Below, piece after piece: positions 35,111 to 48,529 of a stretch of DNA of 64,000 nucleotides. This DNA comes from Warburgia ugandensis (Eukaryota > Streptophyta > Magnoliopsida > Canellales > Canellaceae). The notes under the pieces are model-generated. The model had not been told where the DNA came from. It made no database searches and worked only from the letters and a program-made list of their open reading frames with translations. How positions within the stretch are numbered: the first letter of the stretch is position 1; every line of letters starts with the position of its first letter. The translations under genes were made by a program, and so were the position numbers. The stretch lies in the NCBI GenBank assembly GCA_035236585.1, contig CP141127.1, positions 63,903,495 through 63,967,494 of the forward strand, read 5' to 3'.

Positions 35111-37323
35111 TGTTGATTTGTTTAACTGCAACTGCATGGGATATTGTAGTATAGCTAATGCAAGTACGGGTCTATCCCATGGGGACTTGACTTTAAAGAT
35201 GGAGCTTTAATAAAATATAATTGTCAAAAAAATAAAGAAAATAACAGAAATAAACTAAAAGTGAAATAAAAATGCAGATTTATTTAAATGATGCAAATTA
35301 CAAAATTTCCAGTTCCAAAAAGGCAGAAAATTAAACTAAATAAACACCCCTAAATTGCACTATTCATGGATAAGCAGAATAGGGATATAGGTAAAACTAG
35401 AATAATCTAAAAAATGATGAAAGTGGAATTTAAATTGTTAAGCTAAGGGTAAATTTAGAATTTTGGTTTTAAAAGAAAACCAAAGAAAAATGATGGAAAA
35501 GATGAAGCAGTGAAGGGTGGAATGCCAGTGAAGAAGGGAACACTAGAGATAGGGGAGAAGGGTGGAGATGGAGGGAAGAGGAGGAGGAGGTGGAGGTGGA
35601 GGTGGAGAAGAATAAGGGAAAACACCGATGATGGTTGACGATCGATTTGGGCAGTATGCGCAAGTGATTCAATCGGTATTGTCATGATGACTGCGTTCAC
35701 CATTTTAGGTGTGGCAGGCAAAATCAGGGCTAGTGCATGTTGGAGTAGAGGAGGCCAGTGCATTGCTGCACTTCAAGCTGTATCACTGGTGGAACAGTGA
35801 CAAAGAGATTGAGAGATTGAGAAAGAGAGGTGAGGAGCAGTGAATGTCGAGCAGGGACTAGTAGGTTTAGGTGATGACTCAGGTTGACAAAGAGGGAAAA
35901 TCCAAGAGAGGGAAGATGAGGAGGTTTCCAATGCTGCGATATGTCGGGCAGTGTTGGTGATGGGGAAAGAGATAGAGGAGAACCTAAGAGAGATGGGGAA
36001 TTTGGTGGGTGACTAGGGAAGTGGTGGAGAGTTAGAGAATTAACAGAGAGAGAAAAGAAGGAGAGAGGGGAAGTGTGAGAAAAGGGAAGAGAGAGCAGTG
36101 ACTAGGTCCTCTAGTGACTATCTTCTCAGGTTCTATTGGGACTGACCGATGGTGGAGAAGGTGCTTGATGCAGTGGATCCAAGCTCTGTGAGGTAGAGCC
36201 GTAGGGTACTATCTGGTGCTGAGCTTCTCTGTGGTGAGCACAACCGACTTAGGTGGGCTAGTGCAGTGAAGGAGGAGATGCTAGATAGATGGTAGAGAGG
36301 GGGAAAGAGGAGCAGAGAAGGGAGAGTGAGATAAAAGAGAAAGATAGGGGTGTAGTAAAAACATGACAAAGAGAATGAGAGGGAGATGGGAGGTAGTGAC
36401 GGAGAAAGAAGAAAGAGAAGGGAGTTGGGGCAAAGCATGATGAAAAAAAGTGGGAGGTTAGGAGTGGGAGACAGAGGAGAATGAGGGAAAGAGGGATCAA
36501 AGTAAAGAGAAACAGAAGGACAAAGGGAGAGAGTTCCGGTAAGAGAGAGGAAGATAAGAAGTGTGTGACAGGGCAGTGAGAGGGAAAGAGCAGAGAGATG
36601 CTAGGAGAGAGAGAGAGTGAATGAGGAGGATGAGAATGAGAATATGGCTATGAAAATAGAGAATGAGAGTGAAGGAGAAAGGTAGACGGATGGATGCTGG
36701 CTGGTGATGGAGTCGAAGTAAGACAGAGGAGAGTAGGGAGCAGAGGTGAGGAACTGAGAGAGATGGGGAGAGAAGTGGGGATAGAGAGAAAGAGGGAGGG
36801 GGAGGGGGAGAGAGGGAAAAGTAGAGGGTGAAAGAGAAATGGGACATGAGAGAGAGGAGAGAGAGAGTAGGAGAAAGAAGTCCACCTCCACCAGCCCAAC
36901 CTTTTCAAAAACTCCCAAAACATTAGATTTCTTCTCTTTTTATAGATATTTTAGAGGAGTTTGATTTTGAGTCAAACTCCTCTTCTTCTTCCTTATTCAT
37001 CTAGGTTTTCTGGTGCTCTTCAAATTCCTCTTTTCTCAAGAAGCTTCCTCATCTTGATCTAATCCATCTGACTTGATCTGGATCATCCAATTTGATCTGA
37101 TTGATCTGCAATGCATAAGACCAAATTAGAATCATCTAAACTATTCATTACTCCTTTGATTAGCTCTGATGATCATCTAACCGTTAAATTTTGCAATTCA
37201 ATGGTTGGATGGCCAATTAGAGCTAAAATACAAAATTTTATGTAAAATCTCAAAATTGATTGCTTAGATGATCTAATTAAATACTAATTTAAGGGTATTT
37301 TGGCTAAAATCGAACACTTAACA
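35111..37323 (-). repeat. Left (3') LTR of element B
   Basis: Matches 41764-44095. Long purine-rich stretch (plus strand, about 35480-36880) with many GAGA and GGAG runs gives proline/serine/leucine-rich spurious frames on the minus strand. A minus-strand TATA box CTATAAAAAG is at 36936-36945. Confidence 0.9.
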
Positions 37324-39094
37324 CACCCCCGAACTAGCATTTTGCTAGTCCCTAGCAAAACATGCGAAAAATCAAATCATAGAATTTTAAAAAATAATTT
37401 TCAAGTCAACTCCACTTTTTTCTCAGAGAATTATCTTCAATAAATCTATCAACTTTGGCAAATTAAAAAAATGAATGAAGAATTCAAAACCCTACCCATA
37501 TGCTAACAACATTCCAATTGAGCTCAGATCTTAGAGTGAGTGTGTGAGTGTATGTAGTCTACATATAGTATAATCTTTATCTCTAAGTAGACTTCTAACT
37601 TTTGAACCCCATCTAAAATATATTTTGACCTCAATCCTTACTAATAGACATACACTCAAAAATAAAATCTCTCGGATAGAGGGTTCAAATCATATCTCTC
37701 TTTTAAATATGTGAGAAGAGTCAATAAAAGCAAATTTATCTCACATATATTCATGAATAAATAGGAGTTACTAAGGAATTTAATTTTGATTCGTTTAAAG
37801 TGGATGTCATTACCTTTGAACTTTTAGAAATACTACTCTTTAAATCCCATCCATTCATATCCTCATCAGGACTATATTCATCCTAAAATCAATAGGTCTT
37901 TAACTGGGATGAAACGTAGGCTTAGGATAGGATACCAAAGAAAGAAAGGGTTTAAGGGTATTCAAAATTTCTTCAAAAATAAGTAGAGGTCTTCTACTAA
38001 AGTGTAAAATTCTTTCTTTTCTTGTACTGAAGTGAATATTTCTTTTTCCACTTTTCTTTGCACTCTTCAACTTTTTCTTTTCTTTTTTTGAATCTCTTTG
38101 AAGAACATCTTTTTTCTTGATATTCACTTTTCTACTTTCATTGCAACTAATAAGTATTTTTTCATTCATCTCTAACTTATCTTTTGAAGAAAATAGGTAA
38201 TGAATATATTTATACTGGGTTAATATGGATAAAGGTAATTTCAGTGAAAAAAGAGAAGACTTATATAAAAGGCTCAAGTTGACTAACTAGTGGAAATTTT
38301 TTTTTCGGTAGGATTTATGTCTCTAGGTTAATAACAATGATGGCCTAAATCATTTTTAAAATTTCCTATAATCTATCATATTCAATGAACTTTTAAAATT
38401 TTAAAGGTATAATTATAATAATTTAGGCAAATGGCCAAGTTTAAGAGTTGGTGGGATCTATTTTCTTTAAGCACACTGAAAAAAATTAGGAAACATAACC
38501 TCTTAAAAAGAATGAATGACTCTAAAACTCACATAAGTTATAGGTCTCCACTAAATTTCTTCAGAATTTCTAAGTTATAGCTACTTATTAATCTAGACTA
38601 TGTATATGCAACTGTGTGTATAGATGTGATATGAGACTTTGCTTTTATGGAATACTTTAGAAAATGAGTAAAATAATGAATTAATCATGTTCCATTCCAT
38701 TAATAAGCTAAATTTATCTAGAATATACTTCAAAAAATCCAATTCTCATCATAATGTAGGAATTAACCTAAAATTTTTCATTTTTCATTTTTTTTTGAAA
38801 AATCAAGGAAATCACCTGAAAACCTAAAAAGAAAAGAAAAAAACTAGAATTTGATAGAATTCTACACCCTCCAACTTGAACGAAACATTGTCCTCAATGT
38901 TTAAAAAGTAGGACCTAAAATGAATATGGGTGATGCAAAAACCAACAAAAAAGGAAAAAACTCTAGGTTGCCTCCCAATGAGCGTTAAGTTTAACATCTT
39001 TAGCTAGACATATCCTAATCTACCCTAATCTAGACCTAATTGGGACTGAGTTTTCCCACTGCTAACAATGAAATGGCAAGATTTTTCACGCCAC
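37324..39094 (-). other. 3' untranslated region and polypurine tract of element B
   Basis: The minus-strand polypurine tract TTCGGGGGTG lies at 37324-37333. Further in is the GGGAGGCAACC block (plus 38966-38976), a hallmark just downstream of pol in Athila-type elements and also present in D. No gene is seen; the open frame at 37900-38277 is lysine-rich low-complexity sequence. Confidence 0.7.
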
Positions 39095-40560
39095 TTCAAA
39101 CTCTAACGATAGTCAATATATTTCATCCACCCTAAAATATTTGGCGATGGTAACATTATGACACAGTGGACTACCGCGACTATAATTGTGTGGGGCCACT
39201 CTAATGATCTCCCATCTTCAAAATTTCACGATAATCAATATAATTTCTCCACCTTGAAAATTTAGGTGGTGGTATTATTACGACAATGCAAACTGCTGTG
39301 AATTTGAATTCTGTTTAACCATATGGAAGTGGATGGTCCTTTTCTTGACCAAATTTAAGGATAATAATGACCATCATATTCCATGTATTTTCCTCCATTT
39401 CCCTTACATTGTCCTAAAATTGAGGTATAAGCTGACTCTGCCCTTTCCTAAAAGGTTGTTCTTGTATTAATGGAGGAGGGAACATGGTTTTTCTTAAACC
39501 TTGATTATTTTTTAATGTGTACCCTAAAGTTGATTGATGTAAGAATAGTACATCACTGGACTCTTTCTCTTCTTGTTCTATTAGCATAGGTACTATTTCA
39601 GGTGGGCTTAATTTCTTATCTAGTGGTTGTTCCAATAAGGTCTGTACAACCCAATCAGCTACATCTTCTACATTATAAGGCTTAATTGGAATATTAGGCT
39701 CTATATGGGGTTCTACACTAGCTTGCCATTGACAAGTGTTCATTAATGGCACAATCTCCAACAATTCCTTCACCTCTTCAAAGGATGTGCCTTCATTAAT
39801 TTTGTAAAAATAAGCAGGACACGAATTGAGTGGTTCAGGGTTGGAGGTTTCTAAGGATTCACTATCTTCCTCAATGAATGTCTTCTCATCAGAATCATAA
39901 TAATGACTCAGATCCGCCTCAAGTATATCTATATTAGATGTTTCTATGGATCGTAAGGGACTTTGTATTTTAGAATTGTCACATGAATTTTCCATCCTAT
40001 CATCATTAATAGATGGTTCATTATTATTCTCATTTGGTTCAAATTCTCCAAACCCTTCTCTCAATGTATCATGTAATCGACCCATCCCTTCACAAAATTG
40101 TTTAGCTAATTCTGTTAACAACCCAAGGGTCTCATCCTATGTGTCTTCCTTCTGTGTTGAAGGGATCGACTTGAAAGGCAAATACTGGTGTGTCATTGGG
40201 GTACTGGGAAAGGATTGATTAGGTTGGAACCATGATTATTGTCCCTGGTTTTTGTGATAATTCTGGTAGGGTTGGTCTGGTATGACCATGCTGGTTCTTC
40301 TTAATATGGTTGATAATCTTGAGACCATAGTAGTTCATGATGCCTAGCCCATCATTATAGTCTTGGTAATTTGTCATAAGATAGTAGTTATTACTAGGTT
40401 CAGTGAATACATGAGGTGCATCCGTTGGCTCCTAATAATAATGATTATATGCAAAGCTATATGTCCAGCCAATCATAATTGAGATATTGTGGTTTAGGAT
40501 AAGCATAGTAATTATTGTACTGAGGTTCTAGATATGACTCAGTATCTTGCTTTGAGGCAA
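39095..40560 (-). pseudogene. Unrecognised acidic Tyr/Pro/Gln-rich protein of element B (decayed, same as in A)
   Basis: I do not recognise the family. The longest open part is 40121-39414 (235 codons). Its apparent start is a TTG inside a longer frame: upstream, the same frame continues through two or more nonsense codons into a region rich in Tyr, Pro and Gln (about 40560-40140). The open part has GLLTELAKQFCEGMGRLHDTL, a predicted helix, then acidic stretches, SCPAYFYKINEGTS, LMNTCQWQAS, STLGYTL and QEQPFRKGQSQ in the same order as in A. Downstream, after a stop, comes NVREMEEN and then the NYIDYREILK motif duplicated as in A. No enzyme motif is visible. A gag-like structural role is one possibility. 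Confidence 0.6.
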
Positions 40561-41743
40561 ATAAATCATTGTATACAATGAATGAGTACTTCTCCTTTTC
40601 TTTTCTTTTTTTAGAAGATTATCCTAAATGATGCATCCTAAATGCCTAGAATGATGCATAATCAAGCAATCCCTTAAGGCTAATAAGCACAGATATATTG
40701 ATTTTCATGATTTTGTGTGGGGAGGATGCTTTTAATTAGCCTAATCTAATGCTCCTCCTCTCTTTTGAAGTTAACTACTACTTACCAGTTAGGTTCTGCT
40801 CTAGAGTGGTTAATACAATCCTCATGTTAAGAGGCATTTAGACCTCAACAAACATCAATGGATGGCATGGAAAAATCACTTGGATTTTAAGACACCCACT
40901 ATAACCATAATGATTAGAAGCTACTGGAGTGACAATAGATCGCATCCTATTAAGAGGGCCCTATGAGCATGTGATGACCCTATAGATCTCTTCTAACTGA
41001 TTTTAAATAAATATGAAGGGCAGAGTTGCGCGCTTGTGGTGATTATCATAGGTAGGCCAAGAGGTGGTGATGAAGTCCACCCTTGATCTTGTGGGATAAG
41101 GTGCCCTTACTAATTAATTTTCATACTACATAGTAATTCGATCAATATATAAATCACCTTAAAGTGATAAACATGTCATCAGATGCAATTAAAAATAATA
41201 AACTAATGCAAAATCCTAAAAATGCAACAATTATTAAAGATGCTTTCTATATGCAATTACACTACCAAATAATGAAAATTATTCTAAATGCAAACCCTAA
41301 TCTAGGAAATAAATGAATAAGAAAAACTTACTGTGGGGTTTCTGATGAAGATCAAGTGTGGACCACCTTATCCCACACTAGCCCTATATTATATAACCCT
41401 TTTAAAATTAAAATTGAAATTTCAAATTACAAAGGAGCCTCACTATAAGATTCACTCAAAAAAATAAAAAGAAAAATCCTATTCTAAGAAAGAAATTTTT
41501 TTTTATATTTATTTGATGAAGATCCACTTGCCAATTTCCTCCACTTTCTAGAAAAAGAAAGATAGAAACAAGTACTAAATTTAGGAAATAAGGCAATTAT
41601 GCACTAAATTTTTTTTAAAAATGCACCTTAAAATGCTTTAAAATATAAAATAATGCAATTCCTAAAAAAATTATTTTTTGATTCTTTTGAATTTTGAATT
41701 TTTTAGGTTTTTAATTAAATTTTATGAAAACTCCATTGCAGGT
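40561..41743 (-). other. 5' untranslated leader of element B
   Basis: On the minus strand it contains the same blocks as the A and D leaders, such as GTGTGGGATAAGG (plus near 41375), GAGGTCTAAATGCCTC near 40840 and TAACTGGTAAG near 40790. AT-rich, with no credible gene. Confidence 0.7.
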
Positions 41744-41760
41744 CCCTGATAATAGCACCC
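41744..41760 (-). other. Primer-binding site of element B, decayed tRNA-Asp type
   Basis: The minus strand reads GGGTGCTATTATCAGGG against TGGCGCCGTTGCCGGGG. Ten of 17 bases are kept, and all but the first difference are transitions. It is three bases from the LTR edge. Confidence 0.75.
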
Positions 41761-41763
41761 AAA

Positions 41764-44095
<2,332 letters not shown>

Positions 44096-44100
44096 TAATT
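44096..44100. repeat. Target-site duplication of element B, right copy (TAATT)
   Basis: Identical to 35106-35110. Confidence 0.9.
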
Positions 44101-44363
44101 CTATGTTACAATCAAAATACCTCAAAACCCTAAATGCTTTCCCATCTTTCCCATTTTTTCCCTTTCTATTTCTCTCTTTTCCAACAGCCAAACCATGTAT
44201 TTATAAGGGAAGGAACTCCATGCCACCTTCCTAAAATGGTGATACTCTGCCCTTTCTAAATACATGGCAGCCACCTTGCCTTAACATGATGTCATCTTGC
44301 TTATCTCATTCCTCCGCCTCACTCTCCACTTAACACTCCTCTTTGGAGTGGAAACCATCCATC

Positions 44364-44371
44364 TATAAAAG
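44364..44371 (+). promoter_or_regulatory. Candidate TATA box of the D 5' LTR
   Basis: TATAAAAG within ATCTATAAAAGCCCATGC, a good plant TATA box in the LTR, upstream of a pyrimidine-rich leader. The AGTTTGGTTTAAATTTTGC-type start context cannot be resolved by eye. Confidence 0.5.
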
Positions 44372-45786
44372 CCCATGCATTCCACATTTTTTTCATGTAG
44401 GGGTTTTGTGAGAAAATTTTGAAAGAAGCACTCTATATTGGTGGAGCTTGGAGCTTTGGATTGTTCCTCTTTGGATTTATCAACTCTTTTTCCTTTATTT
44501 TTGCACTTCAATTCCAAGTTAATACTTTATTTCATTGCTTTGTCTTCTTGTCTTGTTTCCTTATCTTGCTTTTTCTTTCATACGCATAGAACTCCTCTAG
44601 TTTCCTTTGAATCTTTGCTTCATCTCCTCAGGTTTTCTTGCTTATTATCTTAAGATCTAAGTTATTGCTTCTGTGGTAGTGGCAACCAAGAGAAACAATA
44701 GCTTAAATCTTTTGATTCCCCTTCATCTTTTTAATTGCTTTTTGCTTAGTTCCAAGCCTAGTTTGAGTTGTTGTTTTTCCTTAGAATAGTTCCCATCCTT
44801 CTCTTGATTTTCTCTTAGGTTCCACTTGCATGCTATTTGAGCTTAGTCTAAGGTTATTAGAAGGTGTTTTATATTTGATTTGACTCAACTTTCTAGCTTT
44901 GTAAGAGTGCACAATTTCCAGATTATGGATACATGTTCATGCGCACTATAATTTGTTGTAGTTTGACATTCAATCAATAAAGTTGCTTAAAGATTCTTGT
45001 TCATGCTTCATCTCCAGTATCTTAATACTTTAATTCTGAATGTTATCTTGCATAGAAAGTACTTGTCAAGTTGATTTTCATGCCTTGTTTTAATTCAGTT
45101 CACAAATGCCATGTTTCTAGAAATTTTCTATTCACTGTCTATGCTTAATTTCCAACAATTTATTCATCATATTTACTTGATTCCTTAGGAAGCCATTTAG
45201 TTGTTTAAGTTATGTAGTTAGTGTATTGATTAGATTTCATCTTAGTAATGTTTTCATTCAAGAATTTTGGCTAATTCATAACCCATAAACCATGCGCACC
45301 ATCCCATGGATCATACGCACGTTACTTGGGTAAATCCTCTTTAAGCCTTGCTTTGTTTGATTGTTAAATTATAGTTTAGCATAATTTAATTAGTTGTTTA
45401 TGTCTTAGTTTAGTTTAAAAAGTTTCCTTAGTTTTAGAAATATTATTTAGTTTTAGGAAAGTTTCCTTAAGTTAAGTTGTCAATATTTAGTCATGCTAGT
45501 TTTGCACTAGCTTTTTTTACTTAGGAAAGTTTCTAATTTCACAGAATATCTTTATTTTTTGAAAGTTTCCTTTAGTTATAGTTTCCAATTTTATGCATGT
45601 TTCCCATTTCATATTGTTTAAATTGTTAGTTTAATCAAAATCCTTTTTCTTTGGCTAAGATAAGCAACTTAAATATAAAAAATCAATTGAAAATTCTATG
45701 AGATTCCTGATGGAGTCGACCTCTCTCATGTGCAAATGCTACTTTGATTTGTGTGTTTGTGAGTAATTTTAAAGGTACACCAAGTT

Positions 45787-45806
45787 TTTATTGCCATTGT
45801 AAGGGA
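45787..45806 (+). other. Primer-binding site of element D, decayed tRNA-Asp type
   Basis: TTATTGCCATTGTAAGGGAA against TTGGCGCCGTTGCCGGGGAA, a few bases after the LTR. Most mismatches are transitions. Position supports the call. Confidence 0.65.
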
Positions 45807-46719
45807 ATAGCAAAAAATTTGTGTCCTTATAGTGAGGCCCCATTTTAACTTGCAATTTCTTTATTCAATTTCAAATGGTTTGTACTAATACAGGCAAGTG
45901 CGGCATATGGCGGCCTACACTTGATCTTCATGAGAAACCCCACTGTAAGTATCAATCACTTTACTTTATTTTTTCCTAGTATAGTTGCATTTGGTATAGT
46001 TTGCATATTTGTTGGTAGTGTAACTCATATAAATCAAGGCATTCATTATAATTATTGCATCTTATTTAGGATTGTTACATTAGTTGTGTACCTGTCTAAC
46101 CCTTTTGTTAGATAGCATAAAGGTAAGAATTAGTTTCTCTTTCCTTGTAATTGCATTGGACATTTACTACTTTATGGTGGATAAAATACATTGATAGTAA
46201 GGGGCCCACAGGAACCCTCATAAGATAAGAACTAGATTTCATCACTAGAACCTTGGTCCACCTAGATAATTAAATAGATCCTTGTATTCTTGCAATCCCA
46301 GCCATTAATCTTAATCCAAAATTAAGTAGTAAGAGACTTGGGTTTTGAGCTTGAAGGACCTTTTAGAAGGACGAGATCTATCATCACTCCAGTGGCTTCT
46401 AAGCATCATGGTTAGAGTAGGTATTCAAAATTCAAGTGATTTGCATGCTTTTTGTTGATGGTTGTTGAGGTCTAAACACCTCCTTCCATTAGAATAGTAT
46501 TAACCACTTTAGAGAAAAACCTAACTGGTAAACAATAGTCAATCCTGGATAAAAGGAAGAGCTATCTAGATCTTAGTCTAAAAGCTACTACCTTGTAGAT
46601 TAACAAAGATATAAAATCAGCTCACTAGCAACATGAATTGTTTGATTGAGCATCTTTTGGAGTTATGCATCGTATTTAGAATTAGGTTGCATCGTTTAGA
46701 TAGGTTTTCACTTTAGTGC
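45807..46719 (+). other. 5' untranslated leader of element D
   Basis: Shares GGCAAGTGCGGCATATGGCGG, ATCACTCCAGTGGCTTCTAA and GAGGTCTAAACACCTCCTTC blocks with A and B. No coding frame. Confidence 0.7.
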
Positions 46720-48529
46720 ATGCAAGGTCTTCGATCTCAAAACACTGAGTTAGTACCATTAGATCTTGAGATTGAACGTACCACAAGCAAGGGGTAAGAT
46801 ATCAAAATCCTAACCCCAAGGCAGACTTACAAGTAGAAGTTGAGCATAAGGCAATTAGAGATATTTATGCACCACTGTAGTTAAATACTCCATCATGCAT
46901 CACCTTACCATACACTAATGCAAATCACTTTGAACTTAAACCTAGAGCCGTACAGTTACTCTCAACATTTTATGGTTGTGATAAAGAAGATCCATACCTA
47001 CAGATCAACAAATTCCTTGATATTTGTGCTACATTCAAATTCTAAAATGTTTTGGATGATCCTATTAGACTTAGGTTGTTTTCCTTCTCATTAAAAGATA
47101 AGGCCAAATCATGGATGAATTCTTTAGAGGTCACTTCCATTTCCACATAGGACTAGTTGCCTAAAAAGTTCTTGAACAAGTTCTTTCTTATCAACAAGAC
47201 ATATGCCCCACGTAGGGAGATTATCAATTTCCAGCAAAGAGATGATCAATAATATTATGAATGTTCAAAAAAGTGGAATGAATTGGTACAAGTGTCCCCA
47301 TCATGGATTCAAAAAATGGTTGTAAGTTTAGTACTTTCATGAGGCATTAACACCTCAAAATAGATAGATGGTAGATGCAACTAGTGGAGGGGCCCTCAAT
47401 GTTGAAAATTAAAATAGAGGCTTGGGAATTTTTTTCAAATTTTATCTAACAATTTCCAACAATGGGATTATTCCAATAGGAGAGATAGACATAACCTAAC
47501 CTCAAAAAAGAAGGCTTGTATGAAATAGGAGTGGCCTAAGAAATATCATCTCACCTCAAACTAGTGGTTGAAAGAGTAGACAAGCTTAAAGGTATGTTCC
47601 AAAGGATAGAGGAATACATGGCTGTTAAATGTATCCACTAAACCTCTATAGGCGGTATGTGTTATATGTTCAAGTGAGGCCCATTTGACCACCACTTGTC
47701 GATCCAAACAAGTGTATCATGATAATCTTTGAGAACAAGTGAATGCATATCGCAACCTTAGTAATAATAATCCTTATTTTGAGACCTATAGTCTAGGGCG
47801 GGCTAGGCATCCAAATTTTTCATGGTCTAAGAAAAATACCCAAGTGCGTCCACGTCAAACCTTTTCTCATGGTCAAGTGTACTAACAACCAATTCCTCAA
47901 CAGTTTCCACAACAAATTAGAACACCTTTCATGGAGGAAACTCTAAATTTATTCATGTAGAATTCCATACAATTCTAGAATGATGCTAGGAAAACTCTAA
48001 ATGCCAACTTGCAATCAAAATTGCAAAGTTGGAATATATAATGGATGCTTCCTTAAGTGAAAGTGAGAAAGGAAAGTTTCCTAGTCAACCTATTCCAAAC
48101 CCTTAAGGCTAGTTAGAAATAGGGTCTAGTTCCCATAGACCCCATGAACAAGCAAAGTCTATTACAAACCTTAGGAATGACTATGGTTGACAACAAAGGA
48201 GGGCAGATAGAGGAAAAGACTAAGGCAAACATTGAGGAGAATGAACTAGTTAAAACACAAGAAGAAGAGAAGAGATAGAAATCTCCTAATCCATCTGAGC
48301 TTATAGTGGAGGCACCCTATATGTTTAAATTCCATTTCCTCAATTAATCAACAAGGCTAAGAAAGGAACAAATTTTAATGAGATAATGGAAGTATTTGAA
48401 CATGTTCAAATTAATATCCCATTACTCAATGCTATTAAGGATATTCCTACTTATGTCAAAATTCTTAAAGGGCTCTGCACACAAAAGCAAAAGCTTAATG
48501 TGAAAATGAAAGCCTTCCTTGCCAGGTAG
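46720..48529 (+). pseudogene. D gag (Athila-type capsid and CCHC knuckle)
   Basis: The frame is broken by many stops but reads, from about 46920, NHFELKP, LLSTFYG, EDPYLQINKFLDIC, then DDPIRLRLFSFSLKDKAKSW and LPKKFLNKFF, the Retrotrans_gag signature of Athila/Tat elements. The nucleocapsid knuckle CVICSSEAHLTTTC (CX2CX4HX4C) is intact at 47658-47699, followed by the HPNFSW motif typical of Athila gag. The region ends at the solo LTR at 48530. The upstream ATG at 46720 is a plausible start. Many stops replace expected Gln or Trp codons. Confidence 0.8.

Noticed and set aside
35455-36923. Several minus-strand frames of about 100 codons that look secreted or membrane-like
   Set aside because: They overlap in different frames in a purine-rich LTR; the hydrophobic look comes from CT-rich codons.
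39946-40218. 90-codon plus-strand frame
   Set aside because: Antisense shadow of the B coding remnant.
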